A stretch of 64,000 nucleotides of DNA from contig JANMDQ010000003.1 in assembly GCA_031376385.1 (NCBI GenBank), forward strand, positions 62,001 to 126,000. Direction: 5' to 3'. This stretch comes from Aquisediminimonas sp031376385 (lineage in GTDB: Bacteria; Pseudomonadota; Alphaproteobacteria; Sphingomonadales; Sphingomonadaceae). Below, in pieces: positions 43,672 to 51,585 of this stretch. Both the position numbers and the translations under genes were made by a program. How positions within the stretch are numbered: the stretch's first letter is position 1; the number at the start of each line of letters is the position of its first letter. The notes beneath the pieces were generated by a model. The model was not told the DNA's origin. It made no database searches and saw nothing but the letters and a program-made list of their open reading frames with translations.

Positions 43672-44289
43672 ATGCAGCCGCACCTTAAAAAGCGGAAGAA
43701 CCCGATACTGGAGTCGATCCGGCACAGCCCAATTGCGGCGCTGATCAGCGACCCGCGATTGCCGGAAAACCCGATCATTGCGGTGAACAAGGCGTTTTGC
43801 GACTTGACTGGATATCCAGTTGAAGAAATCTTAGGCCGGAATTGCAAGTTCTTGGCTGGAGACGAGACCGAGACATGGCTGACCGAAAAACTCCGCCAGG
43901 GGATTTGTGCGCGCAGGCCTGTGCTGGTTGAAATCCGGAATTATAAGCGCGACGGCACGCCCTTTCGCAACGCGGTGCTGGTTGCGCCTGTGTTTGATCG
44001 TGGCGGCGATCTGGAATATTTCATCGGTTCGCAAATGGAACTGGATGAAGATGAAGAGGGGCCTGCTTCGGAACGGCAACGCAGTGCTGCTCATTTGGTG
44101 GACACATTATCGCCCCGCCAACTTCAGATCCTCCGGTATATGGCTCACGGGTTGCGGAATAAGCAAATCGCCCATGAATTGGAGCTGAGTGAAAAAACTG
44201 TGCAAATGCACCGCACCTTGATGTTGAAGAAGCTTGGCACCTGTAACGGGGCGGACGCGGTGCGGGTGGCAGTCGAAGCAGGGCTTTGA
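43672..44289 (+). CDS. LOV-HTH blue-light transcription factor (EL222-like)
   Basis: 205 residues. A LOV domain (about 15-125) contains the flavin-adduct Cys C58 in GRNCKFLAG and the flavin-contacting N90 (EIRNYKRDG), N100 (FRNAVLV) and Q121 (GSQME). It is followed by a LuxR-type HTH (145-205: TLSPRQLQILRYMAHGLRNKQIAHELELSEKTVQMHRTLMLKKLG). This is the domain order and size of EL222 (222 residues) from Erythrobacter litoralis, in which blue light releases the HTH to dimerise on DNA. The rhodopsin gene starts 182 bases downstream on the same strand, an obvious candidate target (inference). It is divergent from leuC. Confidence 0.93.
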   Translation: MQPHLKKRKNPILESIRHSPIAALISDPRLPENPIIAVNKAFCDLTGYPVEEILGRNCKFLAGDETETWLTEKLRQGICARRPVLVEIRNYKRDGTPFRNAVLVAPVFDRGGDLEYFIGSQMELDEDEEGPASERQRSAAHLVDTLSPRQLQILRYMAHGLRNKQIAHELELSEKTVQMHRTLMLKKLGTCNGADAVRVAVEAGL

Positions 44290-44471
44290 CTAAATCCCGT
44301 AGTTGAAAGTCGGTATGGGGAAAGCCCTGTATAGGGATGGTCTCACCATGCGCGCATAGCACCGCCAATCGCACGCCATAGGTCATTTTGCTCAGGCATC
44401 ATCTCGCGATCAAACGAAAATTTCGGTCGCGGCGTCCTCAGGAAGCCTTCGCCGAACAAGGAGGCAACATC

Positions 44472-45251
44472 ATGGATGGTTTATCAGTCGGGCAATATTC
44501 GCTCGTGTACAACGCGTTTTCATTTACCTTTGCGACAATGGCTGCCGCAACGATTTTTTTGTGGCTAGGCCGGTCGCAAGTTGGGGCCGCATATAAGACG
44601 GCGCTGACGATTTCCGGGCTCGTAACGGCTATTGCCGCTTATCATTATTTTCGGATTTTCGAAAGCTGGAGCGAAGCCTACACCGTAACCAACGGCGTTA
44701 TTACAGTGACAGGCGTCGCGTTTAACGACGCCTATCGGTATGTTGACTGGCTGTTGACTGTGCCGTTGTTGCTGATCGAGCTTATTCTGGTCATGCGCTT
44801 GTCATCAGAAGAAACATCGTCGAAGTCACTTCGTCTCGGCTCGGCGGCTGCGTTGATGATCATCCTCGGTTATCCCGGCGAAATCGCAGGCGATAATGGA
44901 ACGCGCGCGATTTGGGGCACGCTCGCCACAATTCCGTTCCTCTATATTGTGTGGGAATTGTTTAAGGGCCTTGGCGCGTCGATTGAGCGTCAGCCAGAAT
45001 CAGTGCGTAAGCTTGTGAAGGACGCGCGGTTGATCACCTTCGGGTCGTGGGGCTTTTACCCCATCGTCTATATGATTCCCTACACCGACTTTGGCGGCGG
45101 CACGGTCGCAGCGGCAGTGCAGATTGGCTACACGATTGCCGATCTGGTCGCAAAGGTGGGCGTGGGCGTACTGATCTACGTCATTGCAGTTCGTAAGTCT
45201 GCCATCGAATATCCCGCCGCATCCGAGGCGGTCAACGCCAGCGCGCGGTAA
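44472..45251 (+). CDS. Proton-pumping rhodopsin with carotenoid-antenna type helix E glycine
   Basis: 259 residues, seven helices, no signal peptide. The helix C motif YRYVDWLLTVPLLLIEL gives D92/T96/E103, the DTE set of outward proton pumps. H58 (YHYFRIF) pairs with D92, and K228 (IADLVAKVG) binds retinal. L100 is at the proteorhodopsin-105 position, which implies green absorption. Helix E reads AIWGTLATIPFLYIVWELF: G149 aligns with W138 of bacteriorhodopsin and the Gly of xanthorhodopsin that opens the ring pocket to a carotenoid. AAGGAGG precedes ATG 44472; an earlier in-frame ATG (44388) adds a basic, unrelated stretch. It ends at a strong terminator; crtZ follows. Confidence 0.95.
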   Translation: MDGLSVGQYSLVYNAFSFTFATMAAATIFLWLGRSQVGAAYKTALTISGLVTAIAAYHYFRIFESWSEAYTVTNGVITVTGVAFNDAYRYVDWLLTVPLLLIELILVMRLSSEETSSKSLRLGSAAALMIILGYPGEIAGDNGTRAIWGTLATIPFLYIVWELFKGLGASIERQPESVRKLVKDARLITFGSWGFYPIVYMIPYTDFGGGTVAAAVQIGYTIADLVAKVGVGVLIYVIAVRKSAIEYPAASEAVNASAR

Positions 45252-45281
45252 AAGATACTCCTTCGGGTCGCAACCGTGGAG

Positions 45282-45316
45282 GCGGGTCAGGGGTCATACC
45301 CTGGCCCGCATTTTTT
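45282..45316 (+). terminator. Intrinsic terminator after the rhodopsin gene
   Basis: An 11-bp stem (45282-45292 with 45299-45309, one G-U), six-base loop, then six T after one A. It would end most rhodopsin transcripts before crtZ. Confidence 0.9.
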
Positions 45317-45385
45317 GTGCTCATAATGGTCTACCGTCTTATTTTGATATGGCGATGTTAGGAACTGAGGCTTAATAGAACAGCC

Positions 45386-45901
45386 ATGCAAGTCGCACTG
45401 AACATCGCCATCGTCATCGGCACCATCCTCGCGATGGAGGGGCTGGCATGGTGGAGCCATAAATATGTGATGCACGGCTGGGGCTGGGCATGGCACCGGG
45501 ATCATCATGAGCCGCATGACAATCTGCTTGAGCGGAATGACCTCTATGCCATTGTCGGCGCAGTGATGAGCATGTCAATGTTCGCCATCAGCAGCCCCGT
45601 GATCATGGGCACGTCGGCTTGGTTGCCGGGGCTTTGGGTGGCGTTTGGCATTTTGGGTTACGGCATCATCTACACGTTGGTGCATGACGGCTTGGTTCAT
45701 CAACGCTATTTTCGCTGGGTGCCGCGCAGTGGCTATGCCAAGCGGATTGTGCAGGCCCATAAAATCCATCACGCGACGATCGGCAAGGAAGGTGGTGTGT
45801 CATTCGGTTTCATTTTCGCGCGAGATCCAGCGACGTTGAAGCAGGAATTAAAGGCGCAGCGGGAGGCTGGATTGGCAGTAGTGCGGGATGCCGCGATTTA
45901 A
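45386..45901 (+). CDS. crtZ: Beta-carotene hydroxylase CrtZ
   Basis: 171-residue di-iron membrane hydroxylase that adds the 3,3'-hydroxyls of zeaxanthin. All four histidine clusters are present: H25/H30 (HKYVMH), H37/H40/H41 (HRDHH), H100/H105 (HDGLVH) and H125/H128/H129 (HKIHH). Hydrophobic segments lie at 1-20 and 53-98. The gene is on the same strand as the rhodopsin, 134 bases downstream across a terminator. Hydroxylated carotenoids are the reported antennae of such rhodopsins, so the location is suggestive. No other carotenoid gene is in the window. Confidence 0.94.
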   Translation: MQVALNIAIVIGTILAMEGLAWWSHKYVMHGWGWAWHRDHHEPHDNLLERNDLYAIVGAVMSMSMFAISSPVIMGTSAWLPGLWVAFGILGYGIIYTLVHDGLVHQRYFRWVPRSGYAKRIVQAHKIHHATIGKEGGVSFGFIFARDPATLKQELKAQREAGLAVVRDAAI

Positions 45902-46974
45902 GCTTCAGTCGGTATAGCACGACTTTGGGCAAAAATTTCCCACGCAGCAATGAACATGGCGGCGATGACGGGGCCTACGATGAAGCCATTGATGCCCATC
46001 ACGCTTAGTCCGCCTAGCGTCGAAATTAGTACAACATAATCAGGCATCCGCGTATCTGCGCCGACAAGGATCGGGCGCAGGACATTATCAACCATCGAAA
46101 TAATGAAGAAGCCGCAGAGGAGCAGAACAACCCCTTGCCACACAGCGCCGGTCACCAGCAAATAGATCGCCACTGGAAGCCAGATCAGGCCCGTTCCGAT
46201 AGCCGGGACCAGCGAAAGAAAGCCCATCACGACACCCCAGAGCAGGGCCGCGCGAATATCGAGCAGTGCAAAAATGACGCCGCCGAGCACGCCTTGAACC
46301 AAGGCAACGACGATGCTGCCCTTGATCGTGGCGCGAATGACGGTGGTGAATTTGTCAAACAGCGCCGATTTTTTGGCCGCATGCATGGGCACAACTTCAC
46401 TGATTTGGCGCGTTAACTGCCGACCGTCGCGCAGCAGGAAGAAGGTGAGGTAAAGCATGATGCCCATGCCCATGGCGAAACTGAATGCGCTTTGGCCAAT
46501 GTTGAGTGCCTGAGTCGTCGCTATCCGCAGTCCGCTGGTAATGACGGAGGATAGTTTTTCCTGAAGCGCATTGAAATCGCCGAAACCGAACCGGTCCAGC
46601 ATCGTCATGACCGACGGTGGCACGGCGTTTTGCACGTCGCGAAATACCGCGCCGAAATCGATTTGACGGGATTCAATCTGGGCATAAGTGCGCACAGCCT
46701 CATCCACCATCAGCGACCCTAAAACAGCCGATGGAATGATCACAATAGCAATCACCAACAACAGGGTCAGCGCCGCCGCACTATTCTTGCGGTTGGGCAT
46801 TTTGAGGGCAATGCGGCCTTTGACCGGCGCAAACAGGATCGCAGCAATCAACGCCCAAAGGATTGCGCCAAAGAAAGGCGATGCAATCCAGGCCATGGCC
46901 AGCGACGCGACCACAACAAAGCCAAGAAAAACGCGATCTTCAAAATGGGGGGACGAATGGGGAGGTTGTACCAT
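45898..46974 (-). CDS. AI-2E family transporter (PerM/YdiK-like)
   Basis: A 358-residue membrane protein with about eight spans. VFLGFVVVASLAMAWIASPFFGAILWALIAAILFAPV, MLYLTFFLLRDGRQLTRQISEVVPM, the LVQGVLGGVIFALLDIRAALLWGVVMGFLSLVPAIGTGLIWLPVAI block and VDNVLRPILVGADTRMPDYVVLISTLGGL are typical of the family. The transported substrate is not known from sequence. Converges on crtZ with a four-base overlap. Confidence 0.9.
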   Translation of the reverse strand: MVQPPHSSPHFEDRVFLGFVVVASLAMAWIASPFFGAILWALIAAILFAPVKGRIALKMPNRKNSAAALTLLLVIAIVIIPSAVLGSLMVDEAVRTYAQIESRQIDFGAVFRDVQNAVPPSVMTMLDRFGFGDFNALQEKLSSVITSGLRIATTQALNIGQSAFSFAMGMGIMLYLTFFLLRDGRQLTRQISEVVPMHAAKKSALFDKFTTVIRATIKGSIVVALVQGVLGGVIFALLDIRAALLWGVVMGFLSLVPAIGTGLIWLPVAIYLLVTGAVWQGVVLLLCGFFIISMVDNVLRPILVGADTRMPDYVVLISTLGGLSVMGINGFIVGPVIAAMFIAAWEIFAQSRAIPTEA

Positions 46975-46982
46975 AGGCTTGA

Positions 46983-47867
46983 TTATAGCGCAGCGTGGCC
47001 CGCGATCAACTCCACCATGCGCCCAACTTGAGACGGCGGCAGATCATGTGCCATTTCCTCAATAACCTCCAGCCGTGCACCTGGAATGCGGCGGGCGATA
47101 TCTTCGCTATTGGCCAGCGGAACGAGCGGATCCGCTGCGCCGTGGATGACAAGGGTAGGGGCCTTCACCTTGGCCAGACGCCCGTGACGCCCTGTGTCAG
47201 TGATAATTGCCAGCAATTGCCGCTTCGCCCCCATTGGATTGTAACTGCGGTCAAAGGCGCGGCCTGCCGCCACTTCAAACGCGTCCGCTGCGCGCGCAGG
47301 ATCAGGATAGCTGATCAGTTTGAGCATTTCAGTCCCTGCTGCAACCGCTTCTTCGCGTGTGGGATTGTCAGGGCGTTTGGCGATCATCCGTTTGCGCAGT
47401 TCAGACGATGGTCCGGGCAAGCCTGCTGCGCCGCTCGATGACATGACGCTGGTTAGGCTGAGTGTGCGGGACGGGTGAAGTGCTGCAACATTCTGGGCAA
47501 TCATGCCGCCCATGGACACGCCAACGATATGTGCAGCATGGATGTCCAACGCATCCAGCAAGCCCACCGCATCCAGCGCCATATCCTTAAGCGAATACGC
47601 AACGCCGCCCGACAATCCTATGCGTGATTTCAAAAGGGTCAGGATTAGGTTCGGTGCTGCGGCTCCGTCCAAACGAGAAGACAGCCCAATATCCCGGTTG
47701 TCGTAACGGATAACGCGAAAGCCTTCGCCTGCCAGTCCGTTCACAAAATCATCGGGCCACGCAATCATCTGCGTGCCCAGCCCCATGATCAGCAGGATCA
47801 CAGGCGCGTCGGATTCTCCGACTTCTTCGTAATAGAGTTCCATTCCATTGGCATTGACTGTCGGCAT
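46983..47867 (-). CDS. Alpha/beta hydrolase
   Basis: 294 residues from ATG 47867. MPTVNANGMELYYEEVGESDAPVILLIMGLGTQMIAWPDDFV holds the oxyanion region, GVSMGGMIAQNVAALHP is the nucleophile elbow, GAADPLVPLANSEDIA has the acid, and MAHDLPP the His. Similar to TesA/3-oxoadipate-lactonase-like hydrolases annotated only by fold. AGGGGA fits ATG 47867 better than ATG 47873; the long N-terminal extension of the open frame is not supported. Confidence 0.85.
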   Translation of the reverse strand: MPTVNANGMELYYEEVGESDAPVILLIMGLGTQMIAWPDDFVNGLAGEGFRVIRYDNRDIGLSSRLDGAAAPNLILTLLKSRIGLSGGVAYSLKDMALDAVGLLDALDIHAAHIVGVSMGGMIAQNVAALHPSRTLSLTSVMSSSGAAGLPGPSSELRKRMIAKRPDNPTREEAVAAGTEMLKLISYPDPARAADAFEVAAGRAFDRSYNPMGAKRQLLAIITDTGRHGRLAKVKAPTLVIHGAADPLVPLANSEDIARRIPGARLEVIEEMAHDLPPSQVGRMVELIAGHAAL

Positions 47868-48106
47868 GCGCATTCCCCTGTTTGATGCGGCAATCGATAG
47901 CGGAGGATACGACAGAGGCAAGATGGGCTTGATCGCCGCGTTCGTTTTGCTATTGTAAGGGTGCATAACGCGATGGAATTTATGAACGAGATTGCCTCCA
48001 TTTGATCCAGCGCCCGCAGACACTGCGGAGCCGCTGATCGCGCGCCAGACCTGCCAAGCTGCGGTGTCTGAGCGATATCGCTTGATCAAATTCGGCAGGT
48101 TTTCAC

Positions 48107-48364
48107 ATGAACGTTTCAAAATATGAACAGCGCGTGCTGCACGCGCTGGCGCAAGGCGGCTCAATACATCATCGGCATTGTGACAGGGGGCACATCGTCG
48201 ATATCGATTGCTTTACCCGCGATGGCTGGCGATTGGATGATTGCACGATGGCCGTGTTCCGCAAGTTGAAGGCCAAGCGGCTGATCGGCAGTATTGGCGG
48301 CGGGCCTTACCGGGTCACCCGTGAAGGGCTTCGGGCAGTAAGGGCGCAGCTGGATCAGCGGTAA
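48107..48364 (+). CDS. YjhX-family protein (UPF0386)
   Basis: 85 residues. MNVSKYEQRVLHALAQGGSIHH, DIDCFTRDGWRLDDCTMAVFRKLKAKRLI and GGPYRVTREGLRAVRAQLDQR match E. coli YjhX along the whole length. The family is listed as a putative toxin (YjhX/YjhQ). No YjhQ-like GNAT is adjacent; the nearest GNAT is at 54.3 kb. It is next to a nucleotidyltransferase/HEPN pair. Confidence 0.88.
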   Translation: MNVSKYEQRVLHALAQGGSIHHRHCDRGHIVDIDCFTRDGWRLDDCTMAVFRKLKAKRLIGSIGGGPYRVTREGLRAVRAQLDQR

Positions 48365-48379
48365 GGGCCACTGGGGATG

Positions 48380-48763
48380 TTACTGGTTGGATATCCAGTG
48401 TTTGACAGCAGCGATGAATTTCGTCGCGTTGTCGATAGAATCCTTTGTTTCGCTGACCGATATTTCGTCACCTTCATAGTCGCTAAGAAGTCGTCTTTGG
48501 AATTCATGGCTAAATATCCGCCCCATTTCCAAAGGCACGAAACCGGTTTTGGCAATATACTGACCGAACGCACCGATGATGGTGGAATGAGTTTTCGACA
48601 TCGCCTTTTCGCCATGACCAACAATCAACAAGGAAGCCCGAGCTGCGTTAAACATCGCGTAATAAGAGCGGTTGCATGCCGCATCCGGATCGCCATTTTT
48701 GAGAAGAAGTTCTGCTGAAGAGAGGCATTTCTCGGCCTTCGCAATCCACATTTCTGGATTCAC
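48380..48763 (-). CDS. HEPN-domain protein
   Basis: 127 residues from GTG 48763, which overlaps the stop of the nucleotidyltransferase gene (GTGA). MWIAKAEKCLSSAELLLKNGDPDAACNRSYYAMFNAARASLL is the COG1895 HEPN core. The later QRRLLSDYEGDEIS replaces the canonical Rx4-6H. Probably the toxin or substrate-binding partner of the upstream gene. Confidence 0.85.
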   Translation of the reverse strand: MNPEMWIAKAEKCLSSAELLLKNGDPDAACNRSYYAMFNAARASLLIVGHGEKAMSKTHSTIIGAFGQYIAKTGFVPLEMGRIFSHEFQRRLLSDYEGDEISVSETKDSIDNATKFIAAVKHWISNQ

Positions 48764-49134
48764 AGCACAATGCCCTCTCTTTTGATGTTGGCGATTAGCC
48801 AAGGATTACTGTGCTTTTCAGGGTCTATCCAATCCTCATGCCAGATGGGATACGCTGAGATGATCAACCCTGTTTCTAACATCACATCATAGGCTGGATC
48901 GTTCATTTTGAGAGCAACCGTCATTGTTCGTTGCTTAGGGCCGCTTAACACTATGGCCAAATCCGCATCGCTGTCCGGTTTCGCGTCGCCGCGCGCGCGG
49001 GAGCCGTAGAGCCAGACTTCCTCAATCGGATAGTCATCCGCGATGCGATCAAGATACATCTCGATGCTGCGCCGTGTTGCGGGGTCTATGACTTTGGGTT
49101 TGTCCATCAGCAAAGATATAGCAGAATTCGACAT
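48760..49134 (-). CDS. Minimal nucleotidyltransferase (MNT) partner
   Basis: 124 residues. VWLYGSRARGDAKPDSDADLAIVLSG carries GSx10DxD, and DPAYDVMLETGLIISAYPI the third acidic strand. The start can be ATG 49134 or codon 10 (MDKPKVIDP). Here the MNT precedes the HEPN gene, the opposite order to the pair at 38.4 kb, and the two pairs are not close in sequence. Confidence 0.87.
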   Translation of the reverse strand: MSNSAISLLMDKPKVIDPATRRSIEMYLDRIADDYPIEEVWLYGSRARGDAKPDSDADLAIVLSGPKQRTMTVALKMNDPAYDVMLETGLIISAYPIWHEDWIDPEKHSNPWLIANIKREGIVL

Positions 49135-49143
49135 CGCTACAAA

Positions 49144-51069
49144 TCATCCTCCCCCATGGTAAAAATCATACACTGTCTGCGCCACAGCGGCTGAAACCCC
49201 GGGGGCGCGTTGCAGGTCCTCAAGTGTCGCCCCGCGCACGGCCTTCGCAGTGCCGAAGTGCATGAGAAGCGCCTTCTTTCGCGCCGGGCCAATGCCGGGC
49301 ACTTCGTCCAGCGGGCTGACGGTGATCGCTTTGCTGCGTTTGGTGCGGTGCGCGCCAATGGCGAAGCGGTGTGCTTCGTCGCGCAAGCGCTGGAGGTAGA
49401 AGAGCACAGGCGCGTTCACGGGCAATTGAAATTCGCGGCCATCGGGGAAGTGGAACGTCTCCCGCCCAGCGTTGCGGTCTGGTCCTTTGGAGACACCAAT
49501 CATCGCCACATCCTGCACGCCGATTTCATCCATGATGGATTTGACAGCGCTCATCTGGCCTTTTCCGCCGTCGATCAGCACAAGGTCCGGCCAATCTCCC
49601 TTTTCGCGATCAGGGTCTTCATCCTGAGCGCGGGTGAAGCGCCGCTCAAACACTTCGCGCATCATCGCAAAGTCATCGCCAGGGGCCGTGTCAGGGTTCT
49701 TGATATTGAACTTGCGATACTGGCCTTTGATAAAGCCTTCCGGCCCGGCGACGACCATCGCGCCTAGCGCATTGGTGCCCTGAATATGGCTGTTATCGTA
49801 AATCTCGATCCGCTGTGGCGGTTCGGCGAGATCAAAAAGCTCCGCCACTTCGCGCAGCAGCTTGCCCTGCGTTGTCGTTTCGGCCAGCCGCCGGTCCAGC
49901 GCTTCAACAGCGTTGCGGCTGGCTTGTTTAATGAGGCGGACCCGGTCTCCGCGCTGTGGCATGGAAATGTCCACTTTGCCGCCCGCCCGTTCCTTCAATG
50001 CCTCGGCCAGCAACTCGCCTTCTGGCAATACGCGGTCGAGCAGGATGGAGCGTGGAGGAGGCACGTCATCGTAGAACTGCGCGAGGAAGCTGGTCATCAC
50101 TTCCTCCGCGCTCAACCCTTCGGTGTGGGTAGGGAAGAAGGCACGGTGTCCCCAGTTTTGCCCGCCGCGAATGAAAAAGGCCTGAATGCCAATCACGCCT
50201 GCTTTAGCGGCCATGGCGAAAATATCAGCATTACCAACGCCTTCGGCATGAATCGCTTGGCTGCCCTGAATGAAGGTCAGCGCACGCAACCGATCCCTCA
50301 TGATCGCTGCGGATTCGAAGTCCAGTGCCTGCGCCGCCGCCTCCATTTGCGCGCCGAGCTTGGTCTGCACCTGCGTTGATTTGCCGCCAAGGAACGCCTT
50401 TGCATCGGCAACAAGGTCGCCGTAGGCCGCTGGCGTGATCCGGTCTACACAGGGTGCCGAGCATCGCTTGATCTGGTGCAGCAAGCACGGTCGATCCCGG
50501 TTGCTGAAAAAACTATCGTTGCATGACCGCAGCAGAAACAGCTTTTGCAGGGCGTTGAGCGTCTGGTTGACCGAGCCTGCACTGGAAAAAGGCCCATAAT
50601 AATTTCCTTTTGCCCGCCGCGCACCGCGATGCTTCTGGATGCGGGGAAAGGCATGATCATCGCGCAAGAGGATAAAGGGGAAGCTTTTGTCGTCGCGCAG
50701 CAACACATTGTATGCCGGGCGATACCGCTTGATCAGTTGCGCCTCCAGCAGCAGCGCCTCGGCTTCGCTGTTGGTCGTCACAATCGTCATGCTGCGCGTC
50801 TGCGCGACCATGCGCAGCAAGCGGCGGGGCAGCCTGTCCACTTGGGTGTAATTGGCAACGCGGTTGCGCAGGGCCTTCGCCTTGCCCACATAAAGCACGT
50901 CGCCGCGCACATCATGCATGCGGTAAACGCCGGGATTCTGCGGCAGCGTGTTCAGCACATTGCGGATCGCCGCGACGCCAGCCTCCAGATCCGGCAACTC
51001 CCCCCCGCGCACGGTGTAAGCGGCACGATCCTCATGGAATCGATCCGGGGATTGGGGTTGGTCTGCCAT
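49144..51069 (-). CDS. uvrC: Excinuclease ABC subunit C
   Basis: 641 residues, makes both incisions of nucleotide excision repair. GIY-YIG domain NPGVYRMHDVRGDVLYVGKAKALRNRVANYT near residue 45, the Cys cluster region SCNDSFFSNRDRPCLLHQIKRCSAPCV, a UVR motif (AAQALDFESAAIMRDRLRAL), the RNase H-like domain with YDNSHIQGTNALGAMVV and LVLIDGGKGQMSAV, and C-terminal helix-hairpin-helices (VPGIGPARKKALLMHFG). Confidence 0.96.
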   Translation of the reverse strand: MADQPQSPDRFHEDRAAYTVRGGELPDLEAGVAAIRNVLNTLPQNPGVYRMHDVRGDVLYVGKAKALRNRVANYTQVDRLPRRLLRMVAQTRSMTIVTTNSEAEALLLEAQLIKRYRPAYNVLLRDDKSFPFILLRDDHAFPRIQKHRGARRAKGNYYGPFSSAGSVNQTLNALQKLFLLRSCNDSFFSNRDRPCLLHQIKRCSAPCVDRITPAAYGDLVADAKAFLGGKSTQVQTKLGAQMEAAAQALDFESAAIMRDRLRALTFIQGSQAIHAEGVGNADIFAMAAKAGVIGIQAFFIRGGQNWGHRAFFPTHTEGLSAEEVMTSFLAQFYDDVPPPRSILLDRVLPEGELLAEALKERAGGKVDISMPQRGDRVRLIKQASRNAVEALDRRLAETTTQGKLLREVAELFDLAEPPQRIEIYDNSHIQGTNALGAMVVAGPEGFIKGQYRKFNIKNPDTAPGDDFAMMREVFERRFTRAQDEDPDREKGDWPDLVLIDGGKGQMSAVKSIMDEIGVQDVAMIGVSKGPDRNAGRETFHFPDGREFQLPVNAPVLFYLQRLRDEAHRFAIGAHRTKRSKAITVSPLDEVPGIGPARKKALLMHFGTAKAVRGATLEDLQRAPGVSAAVAQTVYDFYHGGG

Positions 51070-51585
51070 GCGAGTGCTTTAGCCAGAAAATCGAAACAGG
51101 ATAAGGGGGAAGTCCTTAGGCCCCAACCTGAACAAGGTTACAGTGCGGCGCAGGTTCTGCACTGATCTGTCGGAGCGATTACGCGCGGCAGAACCACAAA
51201 CCTCCCTCACACTCTTGAGGGGGATCCTGCTTGCGACGGCTTGACAAAGATACGCCACAACCTCACGCCAGCGGCCAGCGCACGTCAAAGTTGACACATG
51301 GTTGACACCTCACCGCACTATTTAGTGAGCGGCTTCTGACCATTTGGTTCAACCGAGCGCTGACCGCAGAGTCACGCTTCTTTGCGGCGGCAGGCAAAGT
51401 TCCGCAGGGTATAGGCGAATCGTAAGGCGCGTGAAAGTTCATTCAAAGACTGCACCAAAAATAGTCCTACTTTGCAAGAACATTATGCGAACATACGGCG
51501 AGTTTTGCATGGATTGGCGGCATGGCGCTTGTGGATTTGAGCAGACCATTGACGGCGATTTGAACATGAACCATCAGAGCATGAG
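51070..51585. other. 516-base gap with no convincing gene
   Basis: Between uvrC and the membrane glycosyltransferase-like gene. A short open frame (51344-51589) has low-complexity, Cys-rich sequence and no family likeness. GTTGACAC occurs twice (51288-51295, 51298-51310 area) and may contribute -35-like boxes. No tRNA-like fold or strong terminator was found. Confidence 0.5.

Noticed and set aside
44290..44471. EL222-type operator (RGNCYWWRGNCY) before the rhodopsin gene
   Set aside because: I looked for it and found only partial half-sites (for example around TAGGTCA); no full match, so no site is claimed.
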